Shown: positions 1 to 10,093 of the stretch, piece after piece
Numbering within the stretch: position 1 is the first letter of the stretch
Layout: each line of letters opens with the position of its first letter
Source: Ooceraea biroi
Lineage: Eukaryota; Arthropoda; Insecta; Hymenoptera; Formicidae
NCBI RefSeq assembly: GCF_003672135.1
Contig: NC_039516.1
Location: 620,001-684,000, forward strand
DNA length: 64,000 nt
Direction: 5' to 3'
Program-made: the position numbers and the translations under genes
Notes under the pieces: model-generated
The model's input: only the letters and a program-made list of their open reading frames with translations
Told to the model about the DNA's origin: nothing
Database searches by the model: none

Positions 1-1
1 C

Positions 2-163
2 CCTGGGGACGGTTTCCGCGGAAACCGACTTATCGATTTGCCTAGGCGTCGCCGGCCGTCGAGCGATTCGAACGGCGGAGAATTGGCTTACCATCTGTCC
101 ATGGGACAATTCGTCGGGAGGATTCAGCGTATTCAAGAATGGCGCGTCCAAGATCGTTCGTAA
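2..163 (+). CDS. Possible C-terminal end of an upstream gene (partial)
   Basis: Reading frame 2 is open from the window edge for 53 codons and stops at TAA 161-163. The stretch is clearly richer in GC than the spacer that follows, which is typical of coding DNA here. The peptide is basic in its first half (an Arg-rich RRRRPSS run) and ends in QEWRVQDRS. I do not recognise it. It could be the last coding exon of a gene lying left of the window, or only a GC-rich untranslated or promoter segment of the palmitoyltransferase gene downstream. No start codon or splice acceptor can be judged because the sequence begins inside it. Confidence 0.35.
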   Translation, partial: PGDGFRGNRLIDLPRRRRPSSDSNGGELAYHLSMGQFVGRIQRIQEWRVQDRS

Positions 164-884
164 CTGTGAAACCGCGCTGTGAAACGACCAATAAAATGGG
201 AAAAGAAAGAGATATCATTGAAGTTGTTCCGTTAAATGGCAGAGGAACGAATTTGTGTCACGAATGTAGAAACCTAATAGCATCACGTTATTGACGATTT
301 TCTGATGTAGACGAGCTTACTGACTACACAGTTTTCTACGCACGTCTAAGGAAGACGGCGACAAATTATTAATACGCATCAGGCGGATATAGCAGTAAAC
401 GGGAAAGTTATACAAAAGAAGAAAGGAAACTCAGCTGTTTTAAAATACATTTCTGAAAGAAAGAGAGAGAGAGAGAGAGGGGGGGGAGAGAATGCTGATG
501 AAAAATCAAAAATATACTTTTTTATGTGATTAAGAAGCAGAAAAATAAATAAATTAAAAGAAGAAGAGGAAAAAGAATGAAGGTTGACAATAACTTGAAG
601 AATCAAATTATAGCCATTAAATTACACTGAAAAAATACCTGAGGATGGGATTGCGTTTGAACAGCTTGGTCCTCCGCCCTTTAAATAACATTCAAGATAA
701 AGTGTGATGAGTTTCATTTGTAGTAAATTTTTCTTTATAGATAAACCAGAAAAGAAAAGAGATGAATCTCAAAGAGAGAGAAGAGTGAGAGAAAGGGAGT
801 ACTGTGTAAGGTCAATGTCATAGATATGACACCAGACATACAAGTGTAGCCAAGATAAATAATATCCTTAGGAAGAGGACGGGA
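164..884. other. Spacer / 5' flank of the ZDHHC1-like gene
   Basis: No coding potential is seen. It becomes AT-rich and purine-rich, with a GA microsatellite and a short G run at about 466-490 and further GA-rich tracts to about 800. The 5' untranslated region of the gene starting at 885 must lie here or in an upstream exon, but no promoter element can be placed with confidence. Confidence 0.5.
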
Positions 885-2813
885 ATGCTAAACAGGAATT
901 GCACGACGCGCACGATCATCCAATATTGCTCCGCGCAGGACACGTTGCACGTGCCGCCGGAGCAGAGGAGATTTCGGCGTGTGCACGGTCTGCAGCTGCC
1001 GCTGCATCCCCAACAGATCGTCGGCTGGGTGCTGTTGCTCATCGTGTTCACTGGCACTTTCGTCGTGCTGCTGACAACGCCGTTCCTGCCCGATCTACGC
1101 TTCGTCCTCTTGCTGTTGTTCGCCACGTTATTCTCGCTGCACGTGTTGGCCCATTTGACAGTGCTGTTGCTAGACCCGGCCGACCCGGAGGTGCGTGCCC
1201 GGCCAGCCGGTGAGATCGTGCCCGAATTTGATCGTACGAGGCATCGGCACGTAATCGAGAACGGCCGATGCCACTTGTGCAACATCACTGCGCTCGGTCG
1301 AGGCACCAAGCATTGCTCTATCTGCAACAAGTGCGTGCCGCGCTTCGATCATCATTGCAAATGGTTGAACAGCTGCATTGGTGGCCGTAATTATGCGGCC
1401 TTCCTAGCGTGTCTGGCGTCCACGCTGATCGTCGCACTCGCGGTCGCCGCGCTCGCCCTGGGCGAGTTGGTGCTCGTCAACGTGCGCTTCGTCATAGATG
1501 ACGAACGTTGGACCAACACCAGCAGTACAAACGGTACAAGTATGAATAACGCTACAACACCGTCGCCAGCATTGCCGATGCCTGGGACTGGTTCACTCAT
1601 TCTCATTACTGTGATCGGTGTTCTGTCAACTGTCGCGGCAGTTCTGCTTATACACCTTTGCTTCTTTCATGGCTATATCGCTTGTCTCGGTCTCACCACG
1701 TACGAGTACGTGCGTAGCAAGCGAGAGAAGAACGCCACCGGCGCTACCATTGGCTCCAGGACGACGTCTTCCGCTGGTCTGTGTGGTGCGTCTTACTGTA
1801 GCAACGGCAATGGTGAGGACATCAACCAGATGGTCAACACGCGAGGCTTGTACTCTCGCTTATGCGAAAACGGTCCGTTCAAGCTCGCCGCAGGCACAAC
1901 GGCAACGACGGATGTGTTCGTTTGCTCGACGCATGAAGAGACGCATGGCGGCGACGCAACGACGAACGGCAAGAACGTCTGCACGAAGACACTCTCCTCG
2001 ATGAAGGTCAATCGAAACTTCCACCTCTGCTTCTCGTATGACGCGCGCACTACCGAAACCTCGATAGAAGTCTCCTCTTCGCGCACGACGGATGTGGTGG
2101 AATCGAAGAAGAATAAAGAATCGCCGGACGCGAAATCATCCTCCACGCCCTCGCCGGTGTCCTGCTGTTTCTGCATCATGAATCACCCCGAAGGCAGGCA
2201 CGACAGAAACGGACGACAGAGGCGTCGCGCCGGCGAACACCGTCCCGAAGTGGCGAAACGGTCCTGTGGGGCGATGCGAAGGATACAAACGTTTCTGCAG
2301 GCTCGCCTAAGAAAGAGCTCGAGGCAGAGGTCGGCGACTCCGTTGTCAACGATCGGTCGCCACTGCGGCAACAAGGTGATTCCGCAGGCGGACAGTCCTC
2401 CGGACGTCGCGCCGACCATTACCGAGGCTCAAGATCAGGTTGTCGAGACGATGACGACGGAATTGAGGATGCTGCCACACAATCCACGTCCACCGACGAG
2501 GCTGCCCGCCCTGGATCTTCCGCGTGTTATTCACAGCATCAGAGGAGTACCGCCGAATCCTGGGGATATCTCTGTTCTGGGTCCGATAGTACCATCTTCC
2601 ATGATGATGTCCAAACGAAGTCAAGCCCACCTCTGCACTCGACGAAGCGCAACTCTCTCCAGGAAGAGGCCGCGCTTCAAGGTCGGCTCGCACATTGTCG
2701 CGCAGACTGCTCAACTGTCGCCGATACCGGAATCTGAATTCTCAAAACCAGCCACACCGAGGTCGCCGTCGCGATCGGGCTCGGCCTTCACCTTTCCGCC
2801 GTTACGCGAGTAA
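885..2813 (+). CDS. ZDHHC1: ZDHHC1-like DHHC-type palmitoyltransferase
   Basis: A single open coding exon of 642 residues starts at ATG 885. Two hydrophobic segments (about residues 46-66 and 72-95) precede a Cys-rich domain (about 129-179) that contains the catalytic DHHC at 155-158 in the context PRFDHHCKWLN. Two more membrane segments follow at about 170-196 and 236-262, then the TTYE motif (271-274) that marks the family as the TTxE element. Family knowledge: DHHC enzymes auto-acylate on the DHHC Cys and transfer palmitate to Cys residues of membrane proteins, usually at the Golgi or ER. The order of parts and the RHVIE / CHLCN context fit ZDHHC1/ZDHHC11. The C-terminal 370 residues are low-complexity, rich in Ser, Arg and Thr, and probably disordered. 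Odd for its neighbours: no coding introns and high GC. A possible poly(A) signal AATAAA lies at 3059-3064. Confidence 0.9.
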   Translation: MLNRNCTTRTIIQYCSAQDTLHVPPEQRRFRRVHGLQLPLHPQQIVGWVLLLIVFTGTFVVLLTTPFLPDLRFVLLLLFATLFSLHVLAHLTVLLLDPADPEVRARPAGEIVPEFDRTRHRHVIENGRCHLCNITALGRGTKHCSICNKCVPRFDHHCKWLNSCIGGRNYAAFLACLASTLIVALAVAALALGELVLVNVRFVIDDERWTNTSSTNGTSMNNATTPSPALPMPGTGSLILITVIGVLSTVAAVLLIHLCFFHGYIACLGLTTYEYVRSKREKNATGATIGSRTTSSAGLCGASYCSNGNGEDINQMVNTRGLYSRLCENGPFKLAAGTTATTDVFVCSTHEETHGGDATTNGKNVCTKTLSSMKVNRNFHLCFSYDARTTETSIEVSSSRTTDVVESKKNKESPDAKSSSTPSPVSCCFCIMNHPEGRHDRNGRQRRRAGEHRPEVAKRSCGAMRRIQTFLQARLRKSSRQRSATPLSTIGRHCGNKVIPQADSPPDVAPTITEAQDQVVETMTTELRMLPHNPRPPTRLPALDLPRVIHSIRGVPPNPGDISVLGPIVPSSMMMSKRSQAHLCTRRSATLSRKRPRFKVGSHIVAQTAQLSPIPESEFSKPATPRSPSRSGSAFTFPPLRE

Positions 2814-4246
2814 CGTTATCATCAGCACTGTACAGGTGTTGCTCTTAGGAATACTAAGCCTAAAACTAATTCTGAAAGTGTTCTAAAATATGTCTTTATA
2901 TGTAGAGGATATGTTCACGTTTAAGTGGAAAAGTATGGATCAATCAAAGTTTCGTTGAACACATACATGCACACACTGATACAAGATTCATCAGATTTGT
3001 GTAACTTTATTCAATGAAGCTGTTCAGACATTCTGTATGATCTGTTTGTTGTTTATTAAATAAAATCTAGATATTTATAGTCCGGCATTTAAAAATTTTG
3101 TGAGTGTGTATAAACTAAGCAATTAAGTATTTATTATAAATCTGATTTACATTTTCCATTTTGTTATAAATATTGTGTAAATATTGCGTACGTGCGTGCG
3201 TGTGTGTGTGTGTGTTATGTGTATGCACATAATGTGTTTGTATGTGGTTATATTAGCAAAGAGAAAAATTCTTAATATAAAACCTTTGTCCATATAAATT
3301 ATTATAAAATTCTATTTTATAAACAATATATCTAAATCTTTATATTCCTTATTTAAATATACGGCATTCGTTACGCTAAGAATTGATAATGCCCATCTTG
3401 TTTTTATAATGTAAGCATGATTATGAAATAACAATTATATTTGTTATAACATGACAAAAATAGTTCATTCGAAAAAAACATGCGAAAATATCATTAATTT
3501 CTTTTATTAAATTATTTTCGATTAAATTCATAACTCTATCTTCATAAAAAAATAATTATAATTTGTGCTATAATTTCTAATTAAGATTTGTATCATTAAT
3601 ATTTATTTATAAATTATAATAACATGTATATTTGTCTCATATTTCAAAATCTTTAAATGTGTTTAAAGCAGATTAAAATTAAGCACTTTTATCGTCTGCT
3701 TTATCATTATTTTTATATAAATGAATTTATATAAATGAATATAATTAAAATTTTTTTTGTTAATATCTTTTTGTTAAAATGGCATGTAGTAACACTTTTA
3801 CATAAAGTTTAATTTTAACAAGATATTATAATGACAAATAATATGTATTATAATTTAGATTTCTCAAGGCGACATTGGAGTACTTTTTTATATCATACAA
3901 ACAAATAAACACACACACCCACACACTTTATTAGAAATGTCAACGTGTTTAATACGACATTACACAGCATAAAAATTCGCATTAGAATGTTTAAACTTAT
4001 TTTAACGATCAATTAGAGACGATATCAGACTGTACAATGTCATTACAGTCATTACAATATTAGATCATACGACATTAATCGGATTAGTGCAATCGATGTC
4101 ATTTAGTTGCCGTATTCGTGGAAGTGATATTACCGTCACGCCACTCTCTTCGCACGCAGCAAACTTGTACACGCTAGAGATATCGCAAAAGTTCTGTATC
4201 TCGTAGTCGCGAATAACATTTCGCTCGATATTCGTTTGTGCAGATA
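2814..4246. other. Intergenic spacer, ZDHHC1 to DUS1L
   Basis: AT-rich non-coding DNA. It holds the ZDHHC1 3' UTR, a TG/TGCG microsatellite at about 3190-3215, an AC run at about 3905-3925, and the short DUS1L upstream region (about 4020-4246), where GC rises. No gene is seen on either strand. Confidence 0.6.
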
Positions 4247-6780
4247 ATGTCCACGAGCACGAACACGAGCGAGTCGTTTGATAAAAGAACTACCGTGTCA
4301 AAGACAATGAACGTTTGGGAAGATTTGGGTTCACCACGCTGCGTAGTCGCGCCGATGGTGGACGCGAGCGAGTTGGCATGGAGATTGCTCAGCAGGCGAC
4401 ACGGCGCTCAGCTTTGCTACACGCCGATGCTACATTCCTCCGTGTTTTGCCGAGATCCCAAGTACAGGCGAGAGGCTCTCGTTAATACCAGTGAAGATCG
4501 CCCATTGATCGTTCAGGTCTGTCGCAGTGAGGACTGCGCCTCTGCTGGCTATCAAGTTGAATGAATGTTTATGAATTTTTTTTATATAAATAGATACTTT
4601 ACAGACGTAAAAGATAAAGAGAGAAAGGAAAAGGAGGACTTACTTACTCTTCACTTTCCTGTGACAGTAATTCATTGTTTTTTTTTTGTTTTTTTTTTTA
4701 GTTTTGTGGCAATGATCCAGACATATTACTAGAAGCTGCACGGTTGGCCGAACCATATTGCGACGCGATCGATATCAATATCGGCTGTCCACAGGCAATC
4801 GCAAAGCGCGGTCATTACGGAGCTTTCCTGCAGGACGACTGGGATTTATTGAGGAGAATCGGTACGTACGTTTCTTTCGTTTAAATTCGCGAGGAGAGAT
4901 TCAAGTCCTTATATTTTAATAATGCTGTAACAATATGGGAAATTCTTTATACACAGTGTCGACTTTGAAGAATGGATTACAAGTGCCTGTCACCTGTAAA
5001 TTACGAGTGTTTCCAGAAATTAATCGTACCGTAGAATATGCTCGTATGCTAGAGGATGCAGGCGCCAGCTTACTTACCGTCCACGGACGTACGAGAGAAC
5101 AAAAGGGTCCATTCACCGGATTAGCGTCTTGGAAGCATATTAAAGCCGTGAGGTAGTTCTTGTTCTCAGCTCGACGTTGTCTCTCAACGTCTCATTGTGT
5201 AATCAGAAATTAGTTTCATTTTTGTTGATGTGATCAGTTATTCTTTTATTCTTTTAATATTATTCATCGGTAAACGGTACTCAATTAATTATTATTATCA
5301 AGAGACACGGTAGTGTCTCGCGTCAAGTTACGCGCAGCGAGACCGCACCGTGACACTTTTACGCGAAGCGACGCTTTCGCAGATTTATTAGATCTCAATA
5401 ACCGCTGAATGGATCAAGTTCAGAGTAGGCTCAAGGATAGCTTGGGGTCGAATTATGTAATAAAAGTGTTTTCATTTTTTCAAATAATGACGCTTCGTTA
5501 GGCGTCGTTGAATTTAGAGCTGTAAGAGAAATGTCGTCTCGTGCAGTTAATACACAATAGCTTGTGTGTAATCAGAGATGCCGTGAAAATTCCTGTAATC
5601 GCTAATGGCAACGTACAATGTATGCAAGACTTGCATCGGTGCATCGAGGAGACCCAAGTACAGGGCGTGATGTCGGCGGAGGGGAATCTCTATAATCCGT
5701 ACATATTCGAGTCTTGTTACCCCGCTTGTTGGGAGCCTGCCCTGGAATATCTGGAGCTCGTGAAGCAATATTCGGCGCCGACCTCGTACATCCGCGGTCA
5801 TCTGTTCAAATTGTTCCATCATGTGTATGTATCAGCTTATCGATCACAGCGAATCGCAAATCACTTTAATCCTATACGTGTGCACGGTATGCTTTTAATT
5901 AGAGAGTAGATTTTCTTTAGCAGAGAATCGAGAGGAAAGAGAGAATTTAGCCACCAACTCCACTCTGGAAGCGTTTCAAAATATCACACACGCCCTGCGA
6001 GATCGTTATCTACCGTACCATGAAGGACGTATGGTGTGGCACACAGAAAAGACGGGTAATAATAATTTGATATTTAAGGAAGCATTAGTTTCACTTATTA
6101 GATCGCACTTACGTATCTCTCTCTCTCTTCTCTGATGTCTTTAGATTATAATTTAGAGTTGCCGCCGTGGTTGTGTCAACCTTACGTACGAGAACTGCCA
6201 CAGGAACACGCACAGAAGTTACAGGTAAATAAATCGATGATTAATTGTGCTGTTTCTTCCATTACAATACTAAATTAGAATAACATCCTTTTCAACGTCT
6301 AAAATAATAAATAATAATAATTTTCAGGAAGGCACACCACAGAAACGAGAATACAGAGACGAGGACGGAAACGAAATATCGCGAAAGCGTTCGAAGAAGC
6401 TTAAACGAATAGCACGAAGGCCAAACCGAGCGACTGCGGTTCCCAAGAGAAGCTCGGATCGATGTCACGACTGTCCGAATCCCCTGGTTCGTTGAAACAT
6501 TTTCGATTGTTGTGGTACCTTACTGTATCGGATATGCTTTGACTACGGGTTCAAGATACAAAGATTCAAGATATCAGAATATATTGAGGATCGTACTTTA
6601 ATACATCAGTTTTTGTGTTCGTAGGGTTTCAAGTGCGAGTATAAATTATGTCGACAGTGCTGTCGAAACAAATGTTACATAGAGAATTTGGACTGTCCCG
6701 GTCACAGAAATCTGACGAAGACTAGAAGACAAATGGCGAAGGAATTCGAGGCGAAACGTAAAAGCGAAAATGTAATATAA
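4247..6780 (+). CDS. DUS1L: tRNA-dihydrouridine(16/17) synthase, DUS1-like
   Basis: Eight exons: 4247-4516, 4702-4861, 4957-5152, 5576 to about 5828, about 5926-6055, 6145-6224, 6328-6486, 6625-6780; about 467 residues, against about 473 for human DUS1L. The enzyme uses FMN and NADPH to reduce uridines in the tRNA D-loop. Seen: the FMN-barrel start VAPMVDASELAW, the catalytic-Cys loop INIGCPQ, VTCKLRVF, then IPVIANGN and GVMSAEGN in later strands. After the barrel comes a basic segment (KRSKKLKRIARRP) and a Cys cluster (CHDCPNP, CEYKLCRQCC, CPGH), the zinc-binding tail typical of DUS1L. The frame opens upstream at a GTG, but ATG 4247 is the true initiator candidate. The exon 4/5 junction is the one uncertain boundary: a phase-0 junction needs an acceptor at 5925, two bases past the stronger CAG. 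Its 3' end faces COX10. Confidence 0.9.
5300..5545. repeat. GC-rich hairpin-containing insert in DUS1L intron 3
   Basis: Intron 3 is otherwise AT-rich but carries this block with several CGC-rich short repeats. A hairpin with arms ACGGTAGTGTCTCGC and an imperfect complement GCGAGACCGCACCGT lies at about 5306-5352. It looks like a decayed interspersed repeat; I cannot assign a family and see no clean terminal repeats. Confidence 0.35.
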
Positions 6781-7050
6781 CGTTATGTCAAAGTATTTTA
6801 AATAGAATTATACGGAATACAATTTCTCTTCCTACTTAAATCTCACTGCTGTCCTACAAAAGTATCGATCTGACATCGCGTCAGTTTATTGGTTACATTA
6901 ATATTAAGCCTAAAATACGATTAGACAACGTACTTTACATGATATCGTATTTACACGAGACTAACGAGGTAATGTAGGAATCTCAAAGATCTACAATACA
7001 TTGTGAAGCTGTAACAATTTGTACTGTCAAGTCCGACAAGTCCAACAGTA

Positions 7051-8978
7051 TCACTGTACAGTTGAAGTTGCTGATGCGATGGATGTAAAAATACTCAACG
7101 GATTGCTTTTCTCTGCTGCTGCTGCTGGCGGCACGTTGTGAGAGGACACAACCTTATCTCCCTGCTTTTCCGTGGTGCTGGTCCAACACTTCTTACTCGA
7201 GAGTAACAACACCATCAATAAGGGAAGATGAAGCAACGAAAATCGGAATAATTTCCTAGAATTAGCGCTATCCGAATGCTCGTTGAACTTCCAAGCTAAA
7301 ATAATTGGAATTATTCTAACGTTGAGAAAATTTCATGCATAGTGCGTACCTATACACACACACACACACACACATGCAAAATACACGTTTTACCTAGATA
7401 AAGAAAATACGCGTTGAGAGGTGTCGAAGCTAGTGCGAACCACGTGTGAGTTACATCCACCACAGGAGCCAAGTAACACAGAGCCATTAGAACAGCCGTG
7501 TATCTCACGGTTGTTCTGCGACATAAATCTGGGTTCGTGACGGCCATCATTCGATAGCCGGCTCGTGAGTAATCCGGTCTTAAATTCCACGAGAGGGCAT
7601 TAAAATGCGGAAATTGCCACGCGTACAAAATACCGGGCAAGATCCAAGCACCTAATGTCAGGGCATCGCCAGTGCAACCCGTCCAGCCCATAAGTGGAGG
7701 TATAGCACCTACTGTAAGGAACAAAATTATAAGTAATCCCCTTTATGGGTTTATTTATTAATTAATTCTTGATAGAATTAATAACTTTTATCTGAAACGT
7801 TTTTCTGTATATTTCATATTTTTTAAAATATCTATCTAAGGAAATTAAAATGGAAAGCGCTGCGTGTGTACGCGTGCGCACGTGTATGTGTATAAAATAT
7901 ACTTACCAATTGAGCCAATCCACGTATTACCAATACTGATCCGTTTCATGGGGGTGTAGATGAGCGTGTATAAGACAACGTTAGCAGCACCTAACGCTGC
8001 CGTTATACCATTTACTTCATGATAAAGTATCGATAATCCGAGTATACCAGATATCGCTGCGAATCCTACTGCGTGAACAGGCCTGATAGTACACAATATT
8101 CACTTATTACTATTCAACAATTCGGTTTATACATTATAAAGCTTACTTTTCCTGAATAAGCAAGCTGTCTGAAGAGACTCACGTCAAACGACCGCGTACT
8201 AATACTCGATTTTTCGTCCGTGACATCTGCGCATCAAAAGGAACTTCAAAAAATTGATTAATCGTATTCGCCGTGGCCGAGACTAAGCCCGTGCCAACGG
8301 AACACATTGCAAGTGTATAAATGTCGAGTGCTCCAGGAGCTAGTGCGTACCCTGCCATAGTTGTTGCCACAACAAGAGCTACGAGGAAGAGAATTATATG
8401 ATTCAATGAAAGATCGATGTAACGATTTACATCGTTAACTCTAATGTACAATATTAAATATTGATTTAAAGGTTTGCTTTCTTCGGAATTATATAACAAT
8501 TAATTATAATTGATCCTTATATCAAGTCTCAAATCCGTGATGTTTGTATGTATGTATACATACATGTTAATTTAATCTTGGACAATTTGAGATAGTCCTT
8601 GTGAAGTTTGCTATAATCGATGGTTATTGGCGTCTGTTCTGATTCTTCTACCTTAGATCGATCTTTCTTAATTTTACTACACACATCTTTCTCAACGGAG
8701 AAAGGTATTGCTGAAGTTATTGCGGTAACCTGTAATCGATCATTCTCCAACACTTGTGTTGGTTTTTCCATAAATGCAGCTTTTGTCGATTTGTGTTTCG
8801 GGGAGCCAGAACACTAAGGAAAACAAATTAAGGTATCTTTAGAGCCTGTAGAGAAAATACATTTTAATAAGTTACATCATTTGGTTCCAATGTTATATAC
8901 CATGAGGATAGAAAGTTTTGGCACAAAGCTGCATGGTACGTGCCGATAGATTCCTATTGGACGAAGAATAAGTAACAT
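7051..8978 (-). CDS. COX10: Protoheme IX farnesyltransferase, mitochondrial (COX10)
   Basis: Six exons on the minus strand: 8978-8901, 8813-8564, 8378-8183, 8082-7907, 7711-7394, 7295-7051; 420 residues (human 443). The enzyme attaches a farnesyl group to heme b to make heme O, the first step to heme A of cytochrome c oxidase, in the inner mitochondrial membrane. Seen: an Arg-containing amphipathic start (MLLILRPIGIYRHVP) fitting a mitochondrial presequence; the UbiA motif NTINQFFEVPFDAQMSRTKN; VRGRLTPVHA; YTPMKRISIGNTW; GAIPPLMGWT; WQFPHFNALSW; DYSRAGYRMM; and a C-terminal LLHLPLLMVL membrane segment. All phases match. The start was chosen because this ATG frame reaches the exon 1 donor in the phase needed by exon 2; a longer upstream frame does not. 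The last 40 residues are weakly conserved and include a GCT-repeat-encoded Ala run. Confidence 0.94.
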
Positions 8979-10093
8979 GATAACCCTTAACGCTAATTAA
9001 CTGCTTTTTATTCCCATTAACCTAAATACAAAAAATAAAATAGATATTAGAGCAGAGAGGTAATCCCATCTAGTCATAACCTACAAACGTATGACAGCAT
9101 GAAAGTAAGAGCTAATTAGCTTCTCCGTTTCCGGCTAAAAACAATTTTGTACTTACATAGTCATATGTCAACATGATTTTAATTGTTCACGCCACATATT
9201 CACTGTTACGTAAGTGTAACAGAACCGCGAATAACATTCGAAACGACCAACGAAACCGGTTACGAGAAGAGCATACTATATACGAGCGCGATCACACCTG
9301 ACCGCATCATTTAAGGCTGATTCAGACAGGACGCGTCAAGCGTCAAGCAGCGAGCGGGAACCAATCAGCGAGGCGGTATTTTCATACGCCACTGACTGGC
9401 TAGTTTTTTCAAACTACTTCGGCAGCAAGTAGTGAAGAATAATTCGACTCAACTTCTCACTCTATTCGAACTGCCAACTGTCAATTTTACACTGCGGATG
9501 AAACGCTTGACGCGTCACTGTATTTGACAGAAAAATTCAGTATGAATAAAATGAACACACTTGTTCAGAAGGATTCGTTCTTCGATCATAAATTCGAAAA
9601 TTAATTGTAAACGTACGATATTTAAATTGACAGTTGTAACGTTTCAAAATTATTTCTAAAAATCACGACGCTTCACCGGCAACGTCCCCGATCGATAGCA
9701 GCGTAATTGAAAAATAAAAAAAACAATTACACGCGCGTGTACACTGATATGTATATGCGTACGTAGCGACGGTGATCACTAGATAATTATCAGAAACGAC
9801 ATACCAAGACGACAAGTCGGGAAATGAATCCTTCATTGTCGAAAGTCCAAAGCGAGTCAGCTGATTTATGAGGTTCACAATTTCCTTATCCGATGAGAAT
9901 TTTTCCTGAGAATCCACTGAGAAATGAATCAGCTCGGTAACATGTAACCCACTGGTTATGGTTAACTGGTGTGTTAGGTTAGGATTGGAGTAAGTTCACG
10001 TTTTTCTTTCTGCCTTCTTGAATTGCCAGTTGTAATTAGCGTGAATCGCTTGATTCGAGTTATCGCTCAGATTAATTCCCAGACGTTGACCTA
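8979..10093. promoter_or_regulatory. Divergent promoter region between COX10 and alpha-mannosidase II
   Basis: The two genes point away from each other, so both promoters should lie in this 1.1 kb. Visible contents: an inverted-repeat element (about 9311-9540) and a TTAGGTTAGG run at about 9973. GC is locally raised at 9300-9370. I see no TATA box that can be tied to a start site. Confidence 0.45.
9311..9540. repeat. Possible TIR element with GACGCGTCAAGCG arms
   Basis: ACAGGACGCGTCAAGCGT at about 9325-9342 is matched on the opposite strand by the segment at about 9506-9524 (ACAGTGACGCGTCAAGCGT read on minus). The left side starts with TTTAAGGCTGATTC. The arms are short (about 18 bp) and the rest is unpaired, so this may be the decayed remnant of a non-autonomous DNA element. 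Confidence 0.45.

Noticed and set aside
818..1330. Antisense frames opposite the palmitoyltransferase
   Set aside because: They are shadows of the GC-rich DHHC coding sequence, which carries the family motifs.
4238..4246. GTG at 4238 as start of DUS1L
   Set aside because: Animal nuclear genes start at ATG; the ATG nine bases later is in frame and preserves the whole conserved domain.
9157..9174. A possible COX10 first exon (ATG followed by MLTYDY and a GTAAGT donor)
   Set aside because: Joining it to the next exon puts that exon out of phase with exon 3. The internal ATG at 8978 gives both the right phase and a mitochondrial presequence; the segment may still be 5' UTR.
9663..9917. Minus-strand open frame of 84 codons between COX10 and mannosidase II
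   Set aside because: It has no ATG near its start, contains a GTG/ATG-poor beginning and no recognisable domain. A short spliced exon cannot be excluded, but nothing supports one.
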